From NCBI GenBank assembly GCA_037043235.1, contig JAWRVZ010000279.1, positions 186,001 through 250,000 of the forward strand: a DNA stretch of 64,000 nucleotides, read 5' to 3'. Below the pieces are notes generated by a model. That model was given only the letters and a program-made list of their open reading frames with translations, was not told the origin of the DNA and searched no databases. A program made the position numbers and the translations under genes. Position 1 is the stretch's first letter; each line of letters starts with the position of its first letter. Below are positions 51,401-60,500 of the stretch, piece by piece. Source of the DNA: Rhodeus uyekii. Lineage: Eukaryota; Chordata; Actinopteri; Cypriniformes; Acheilognathidae.

Positions 51401-54400
51401 ACAAAAAGTAGGTTTAAAATCTGTGAAGCTACACTTTAAATTGTAGTCCAGATTAGCTTAAGCATAACGAAAAGTGTGATAAAATCTTATTTTGGTTTAG
51501 TTTTCGCTTAAATTTTGCTATAGCTGAAATAATATGGCAAAAAAACATTCCAGAACTAGATAAACTACTGAAAATGAAAGTGTCTCGTTGTCTAACATAA
51601 AGCTAGCGAGTTTTTTGTGTGTGCCTACACTCAGAGCCACAGTGATAACAGAGTACACTTTGCTAAATGACAGGATAACTCTATGTGGTTTCACAGACGT
51701 CATCAACAGAAATGAATTGTGTGTCTTCATCTGAGCAGGAATAAAAGAGGTCAGTCAGTCCACCGGGACACAGTGCAGACACAGAGACAAAACATTTGCC
51801 ATTAGTGTCCTTTATAGACAAACCAAAAGCCTATGCTATATTAATAATGTCATGGTTCAGTTAAATATCTTAATACCAATGCCTAAAATAAACACCAATA
51901 CAAAGGTAATTTCCTCATTTATGAGGAGTATGTTTAACAGTGGACAAAAATGAATAAATCTATACCATGAAGGATAACGTACAATGGGGTTAAAGGTGCA
52001 AACAGGGTAAAAAGCTCGTTTGACTATTTTCTTTTGAAGTACTAGACTGTTTCAGCATAACGCTTTTCATGAAAAATTATTTTGACAATGGTTGTGGAAA
52101 TGTATCTGATCCTTGACGCAATGTAAAATCTGCGCTAATTTTATCTAATGTTTGAAATGTTTTTCAAAATGTTGTAGATGTACGTAGCTAATGAGAATCG
52201 ATAACATTCTTGTCACGGATTTAGCCACGCCCTCCGCACCAGACACACAACAATATATCATAAATTAAGCAGGCTTTTAATGACCTATTAAGATTTTGTT
52301 TGCAACCTTGTAAATATATTTTTTCTCTATTTAAAAAAAAAATGTTTACAGGTTAAATCAATAAAAAATGACAAATGTAATAATATTTTAAGTGTCATTT
52401 ATGAGATTTGTTGTATTTTGAACCCAATCTTTCTTTGTAGAAGGCATAAAGTTTATCATACTGATTTCAAAGTCAAGGATTCATTAGTTTGAATGTGCAT
52501 TAAACTAAACACTATCATAACGTCTTAGCTGATAATTCAATATACTTTATTTTCGACAAAACTTTCCATGTTTTGGTAGTGACAGCACATTTTCGGTAGT
52601 GACAGTAATGTTTTGGTAGTGACCCCAATACTTAGTTTGCCATAGTTGAATCAGACATTCAACATTTTATGTTAATACAAATAACTAATTATATTGCACA
52701 TATGCAGTCAGCACGTACACTCACCTAAAGGATTATTAGGAACACACACTAATACTGTGTTTGACCCCCTTTCACCTTCAGAACTGCCTTAATTCTACGT
52801 GGCATTGATTCAACAAAGTGCTGAAAGCATTCTTTAGAAATGTTGGCCATATTGATAGGATAGCATCTTGCAGTTGATGGAGATTTGTGGGATGCACATC
52901 CAGGGCACAAAGCTCCTGTTCCTCCACATCCCAAAGATGCTCTATTGGGTTGAGATCTGGTGACTGTGGGCCATTTTAGTGCAGTGAACTCATTGTCATG
53001 TTCAAGAAACCAATCTGAAATGATTCGAGCTTTGTGACTGTGAATTATCCTGCTGGAAGCAGCATCAGCTGATGGGTACATGGTGGGCATGAAGGGATGG
53101 ACATGGTCAAAAACAATGCTCAGGCAGGTCGTGGCACTTAAACGATGCCCAATTGGCACTAAATGGCCTAAAGCGTGCCAAGAAACATCCCCCACATCAT
53201 TACACCACCACCACCACCAGCCTGCACAGTGGTAACAAGGCATGATGGATCCATGTTCTCATTTTTTTTACGTCAAATTCTGACTCTACCATCTGAATGT
53301 CTCAACAGAAATCGAGACTCATCAGACCAGGCAACATTTTTCCAGTCTGCAGCCGTCCAATTTTTTCCTATTTGTACTGGAGATGAGTGGTACCCAGTGG
53401 GGGCTTCTGCTGTTGAAGCCCATCCGCCTCAAGGTTGTGTGTGTTGTGGCTTCACAAATGCTTTGCTGCAAACCTCAGTTGTAACGAGTGGTTATTTCAG
53501 TCAAAGTTGCTCTTCTATCAGCTTGAATCAGTCGGCCCGTTCTCCTCTGACCTCTAGCATCAACAAGGCATTTTCTCCCACAGGACTGTCACATACTGGA
53601 TGTTTTTCCCTTTTCACAGCATTCTTTGTAAACCCTAGAAATGGTTGTGCGTGAAAATCCCAGTAACTGAGCAGATTGTGAAATACTTAGCCCGGACCGT
53701 CTGGCACCAACAACCATGCCACGCTCAAAATTGCTTAAATCACCATAAATCACCTTTCCCATTCTGACATTCAGTTTGGAGTTCAGGAGATTGTCTTGAC
53801 CCCTAAATGCAGCAACTGCCATGTTGATTAGATTGATTAGAAAATTGCATTAATGAGAAATTGAACAGGTGTTCCTAATAATCCTTTAGGTGAGTGTATA
53901 ACATATTCATTCAGATAATTCTCCAGAACCACATAGAGACACTCTCTGTCTCTCTCTTGTAGTCTTTCTAGGCATTAATATCATAGAAATTAACATTATT
54001 GACAACAACTTAACAATCCAACGCTATCATCCTATCTATAAGCCCCTCCTGTTCGAATCGCTCGCTCCAAGCAGGACTCAAACCCTGGTCCGCTGGTATG
54101 AGAGTCAGACTGTTACATATCATTGACTGCAGACTTAATTGTAACCTTATCAAATTACATAATTTTAACTTGCATACTAAAACACTACTAAAAAATACTA
54201 CAGTAGTAATGATTTGCATAACTTAAAAAAAAAAAGTTGAGAAAACTTAAAAGTTAAAGGCAACCAGCTGCAGAACATTTTTGAGTTTTCTCAACTTGGG
54301 GCCAATAGTGGTACAAACTTTGAATTATCTAATTTTTTCCCTGTTAAATAGTTGATTAAACTTTAAAAGCTGAATTTGTCATACAAAACATCAGTTGGAT

Positions 54401-57400
54401 TTTTTACAGTGTACAACATTTTTGTTTATTACGGATTAATAAAGCATTATGTGTTCCCTTTTGTCACTACCAAAACAATGATGTTACAACCGAAACTTCA
54501 AGACATGTTTCGGTCGTGACTGTTTTGGTAGTGACAATTTTAGATAATTTTGAGCCTAGCTCGAAGATGCAAATCAGCACATGGTTAGCAATCACTGGTC
54601 AGAACAGTGGTACACATATAAAAACTATATTTTATGGAATAACATCCCAAAAAGTTTTCTTAATAGCAGAAAAAATGTGTTTGGTAGTGACATTCATTAA
54701 AGTTACACACAGATTTTCAGACTTTAGAACACATTTACCTCAAAATGATGGGATCAATCTACTCACAATATAGCATATGAGAGAGAGGGACATAGGAATA
54801 TTTCCTGATCAAAAATTTAGGGCTGTGGTTAAAATCAGTCTCACCCAATGGACTAAAACATTCAGTGTTTTGGTAGTGACATGAAAATACGGGACATGTT
54901 TTTTTACATAAAGATTCATGATTTAAAAATAAAAAATCTAAAAAAAATTTAACTTCATTTTTTAAAACAAAAAGATGCGTTCAAAAACAAGAATGGAAAA
55001 AAATTGCAAAAAATATTTAAATATCATTTTCACAAGTTGAAATTTACATGTAAGGGTTTGGGACAGCCACCTCCTAATTGAAAGTACCCAATACATGATG
55101 ATATTATAAATATAAAGCTTTTAAATATTTAAAATATTATTGTGTGTTTCAATAAATAATTTAAGGATCTTAGTAAACATCTAAGATTTGAATATTTAAA
55201 TGCTTGTCAAATGTGTTTTTTGGATGGGGGACACCAAATGTAACCAATTCTGTAGAATGGCCCATATATGTCACAGTCTAGTCGTGTCTTTCACATCTGG
55301 GTCCCTTCTGTGTATCTCCGTTGCCCTTCCTACACCTGTCCTGTTAATCAATTACCCTATTAGTCTCGTCAGCTGCTTCCCATTTCCTCCTGTATAAATC
55401 CCTCTCGTGTTTCCCTTGTCTTTGTTGGTTATTGTCACTGTTAAGTGGATGTTTCGTTCCGTGTACTCCGTTTCTCCGTGTTCCCAGGTTCTGCACTAAT
55501 GAGTGCCGTTTTCTGTTCTTATTTAAAGTGTTTTTGTTTTGTGTTTTCTGTAAATATAAACTATCTGCAGTGATCCTCTGTCTCCACGTCGTCTCCGCAT
55601 CGCACACCAGCACCAAAAGTGTTACAATATAAGGATTCCTGTGATATAAAATAACACTTATTTTAGTTGACGAACACATGAAGTGAACAAGTGAGGCGGC
55701 ATGGACTTCGAGTGTTCGACCACATGTAAGCTGCTCGTATCTCAAATATTTACTTGCATCTCAAAGCTAAATTTAGTTTAAAGCCTTGCTCGTATCTCGG
55801 AATACACCATCGTTCAAATGTTTAGGGTCAGTGAGATTTTTTTCTTTTGAAAGAAATTGATGCTTTTATTCAGAAAGGACATTGATCAAAAGTAAAGACA
55901 ATTCTGATTGTCTAAAGATTTCTATTTAAAATTTCTATTCATCAAAGAAACAAATGTGTCAGTTTCAACAAAAACCCTTAAGCAGCACAACTGTTTTCAA
56001 CACTGATAAAAATGAGCAGCAAATCATCATAGAATGATTCCTGAAGAATATTGTGACACTGAAAACTGGAGTAATGATGCTGAAAATACAGCTTTGATCA
56101 CAGAAATGCATTACATTTAGACAAATATATATAGTTGCTGTGAAACAAAATCACACCACAAGGTTCTGTCCCACCGCCCACCTTTAGAGTCCCAGCGGCA
56201 TGAGAAGAAACAGGAAGTTAATTACGTTAAGCTGACATTGAGAGATGGGATCATCAAACAGAACTGAAGCTAGATGATGTCTGCACCGACCCTTTCCACA
56301 CACACGGAAACCGACTGGCTCGGATTACTCTACGAACAACTGACCGCCACGCGAGAAGCACAATAGTGGCGTTGTGAAAGCTCAGCAGAACGAGTGTAAG
56401 AGGAGAGAGATGCTCAGATAGCCATGCCCGCCTCAAACTGCTGATGCCACACTCAAAGGTCACCTTGAGAAAATGAATAAGAAGTGTGGAGAAAATAGAG
56501 GGCTCCATTACGCATTTTCAAACACATCCTTTCATGCAGTGTGTTATACGGCGGTTTGTGAATGTAAAAGCTTTTAAAGATCAAACTGATTGTCTCTTAA
56601 ATAAAGAATCGATTCTGAACTGCCGAAAACGAGTCATCAGCAACTTCTTAGAGACTCTTAGAGAAATGAGGTGATTTGTGATGAATATCATGAGAAAAGT
56701 GTTTTTGATGGGATGCATGTAAATCTATTGAAGGATCCCTTAAGAAATAAAATGAGGAGATAGCCGTATAGGAGCACTTTAATTCGTCACTGTGAAGAAT
56801 AATTAAACAATAATTGAGGAATATTCAAACAATGTGAATAGTTCTTATATTTATTATAATTATTATATTTTAATATTTTCTGTCCATGAAAGATTTGCTG
56901 CGTGTTACACAGAAGATAAGTGTTTCTGGCATGTTGTTCTGCGGTTGTTCGGGTGCTCTGGGTTCATGCTAGGGCGTTTCAAGGTGGTTCCTGACCCCTG
57001 AGGGGCCGCTCACATTAAACATGTTCTTGCATTTAAAAGCAGAGAAATGCAAGGTCTTGAGATCCGTTCTTAACATTTGCACTTCTTTTAACTTGACATG
57101 GTGTAATAAAACTGACACATGCATTCAGTCTCGCTGTGTTTTCAGAGCCATCCATCTAGCACATATAACAATAATAGAAGAAAACTATTAAAGAGCAGTG
57201 CAGAAACACAAGCTCTGAGAACCTGCCCTAAAAAGCAATTACAATTCAGTGATATTTTTAAAGGAATAGTTCAACCAACACTGAGAATCATTTAGTTATT
57301 TCTTCACCCTCATCGTTTCAAACCCTGTGTGCAGAATTTTGTTTTGTTGGATGATAATGATATAATCCTTCCTCCTCCTAGTCTAGATTCTAGTCATGAT

Positions 57401-57501
57401 CACTATGTACAACTATTGACATTTCAAAAGAGTATTTCTTTACACTTTATTTTAAGGTGTACCTTGTTACATTGTCACTATACATTTAAGTACTGAGTAA
57501 T

Positions 57502-57555
<54 letters not shown>

Positions 57556-60500
57556 GTGTGCGTGTGTGCGCGTGTGTGCGCGTGTGTGCGCGTGTGTGCG
57601 CGTGTGTGCGCGTGTGTGCGCGTGTGTGCGTGTGTGCGAATATATAATTTTATGTCATTTACATTTAATATATGATTATATAAGGAGTGGACATTATGAG
57701 TGAAATTCAGAAAAATAAGACTATTCCTGAGAGCAGATTCTAACCTGGAGAAGGTGTTGCGTGCGTAGTGCATGATGCTGTCGAAGTCATAGACCTCCCC
57801 GAGTGAGTCCACCTCACCAGGCTCCATCTTCAGGAAGTTGTACTCCTGTCCTATGAGATGAAACCAAGAATGAGACTGAGACAGGAATTGATGTGAACTG
57901 TAAGAGCCCATACAGCAATAAAAAAATAAAAAACAGCCTTTTTTTTTCTTCCAAATAATGATTTTATGGATTCATCATTACAACATTCTCACATTTAAAA
58001 TAAAATCTAAGTTACGGCTTGATAGATCGAGCATTGTACCCATTTTAAATTAGACATAGAAATAAAGTAGTGTGTAAGATTACATTTATTTGAATTAATG
58101 GATTATAGCATATATTTGAATGAATTATAGAGAGAGAGAGAGAGAGAGAGAGATGCGGGTGTGAATACTGCATGTCTCTCTACAAACAATGAAGCTGTGA
58201 GTTTATTTACTTCAAATCAAGCGATGTTACCCCCTGTTGCTGAGGACTATAATTATCATGTATTCAGTAGTGAAGCGATTTTATTAATAAAAGTCACGGG
58301 CAGCGTTGACAACAAGTTTCTGTGTGAGCGCAGAGTGATCTCTAATCGGTCAATGAACAGTGAATAAACATGAAACAGTTCGGTTTTATTGCACATCTTC
58401 CAGCCAATCAGAAAAGAGTATTTAGCCAGACCATGGTATAAAAAATTCAAAAAAGCTTTACAGATCTTCATTGGAAAGATGTTGGTGTCTAAAATCGCCC
58501 CTAAAGCCTTAAATAGGGCACTATTTGAGGGCACAGCCATTTGAAGTGGTGTCCGAAACCACAGAGTGCACTCATTCAATCCCATAATGCACCACACTGT
58601 TGGGTGTTCTTCCGATGTATCTTCTGCCACATTCAGAGTCCACTCGTTTTCATTCCAGTGACTATATTAGTGGAGTAATGTAGGGAATAGTGAACGAGGG
58701 AACAGGAGGCAGAGTATTTTCAGTAAATCAGAGCATTGTGCATCTAGTATGCACTACGAGTATCTCAATCTCAATTACTCAGCATGGCAACACTACCAAC
58801 ATTTTCATTAACATTTATGTATTTGGTAGACACTTTTATCCACAGTGACTTGCATCGCATTGAAGAAACACATTGACATTCTAATCAGTTCTTGCTTTCC
58901 CTGGGAATCAAACCCATGACCTTGATGTTGCAAGCACTGCTCTCTCCTGTTTGAGCTACAGGAAAGCTAGCTGAAACACACTGTGTAAATTCTGTGTAAA
59001 CATCAAAGCACATTTCTTGTTTATAAAACAATTACTTAATATAATTAAGAGGGAAAAACTCTAGAAGTTATATCTTTAGCTTTCTACTTAAATCCACATT
59101 CAATTCTAAAAACGTTTAACATTTTCCAAGCAAACGTCTAAATGCAAGCCTCAGCTGAGAATATAATGAGATCCATTTCCACAGATGTCTATAGTCATTA
59201 TTTCAGGATATCTCGTACATTAATGCTGCCTAAAAGGTGTGAAGTATTTTGGGCTCTGCATCAGACAGATCTCAGACGCACAGATGGTCCACAGACGCCA
59301 TGGGCGAGATAAATCTATTTGGACCCTTAATTCAAGTACTGCATTAGATACGGCATGCCATCAAATAAATGACTTCTGCAAACAAATGATAGTGTTTTTT
59401 GTTTTTTAAATGAACTGTGGTATTATAAGTGAGTCAGTTCTCCTCAAATTCACACAGGTAACCAGTATGCAGAGGAATGCATCGATTTGATTTATAATAT
59501 AAAGTATAATGTAGGCATTGCTGTATCATATGAAGCAGTTTTTCTTCTGAAAGTGTGTTATATATAGTGAACAAAAGTTACTTGACTAGACTATTGACTA
59601 CATCACAAACATAATATGTTTCATGACATACATATACAGTAATATCTTGAGATATGAGCGTCCAGACATGCGAGCAAGCCTTTTGTTTTGATATACGAGC
59701 AAATATTTGAGATACGAGCAGCTTACAGACGCAACACTAGGTGTTCAAACTCATTTATGGGTAATTGCATATGATCTCCACCTCGGTTTTACAGCGGGAG
59801 GTTACCGGGGGCGACGAGTGATTCATGAGTATTATTGTAGCAATTCGCGAGCAGCAATTTGAGTTACGAGCTCGGCCCAGGAATAGATCATGCTCGTATC
59901 TCAAGGTATTACATATATACACATAAACATATATTCTCAAACTTAAACACATTAACACATTTTGTTTCCTACCGAGTTTTACTGACAGGATCATACAGAT
60001 ACTATAAAATTCAATTTAATGGCTTTAAGTGCGCCCTACATTGTTTTAAATGACTAAAATCAAACAATACCATTATTATCTTTCAAGTTATAAAAAAAAG
60101 GTAAATAGATAAATAAAAATAAACTACCGGTAATAAAACAAAACAAAAAAGGTCCAAATAAAATGCAGCGCATTCAAAGACTGGAAACTTTAGCCACTAT
60201 GTTACTATGACATAATATATACAGTTTTTCAAAATTCAACACATTTGGATACTATGACAAAGATTACGCTTTCCTTATTCAAAATGTTTTTTCCCTCTCA
60301 TCATGAATGAAAACTGCATCATGCTTGGATATTTCTGAGCAAAATCACGATTAAATATCAGTGTTAATTTTGTGTAAAAAGATTGTTTTATCAGTAAAAT
60401 TAAACACTAATTTCACATATATTGTCTTTCAATAATTCAAGCACTTTGAAAGTAACCCTTACCATAACCCTTTTTATAGTTATGGCTGTTTTCCACAGTC

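Larger units (their letters stand above)
52540..54890. repeat. sequence with eight copies of the word tttTGGTAGTGAC, split by a Tc1 insertion
   Basis: Copies (some with one base changed): 52571-52583, 52591-52603, 52611-52623, 54463-54476 (inverted), 54508-54520, 54523-54535, 54680-54691 and 54868-54880. The Tc1 element 52718-53896 lies between the first three and the rest. It is not a regular tandem array. Nature unknown. Confidence 0.7.
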
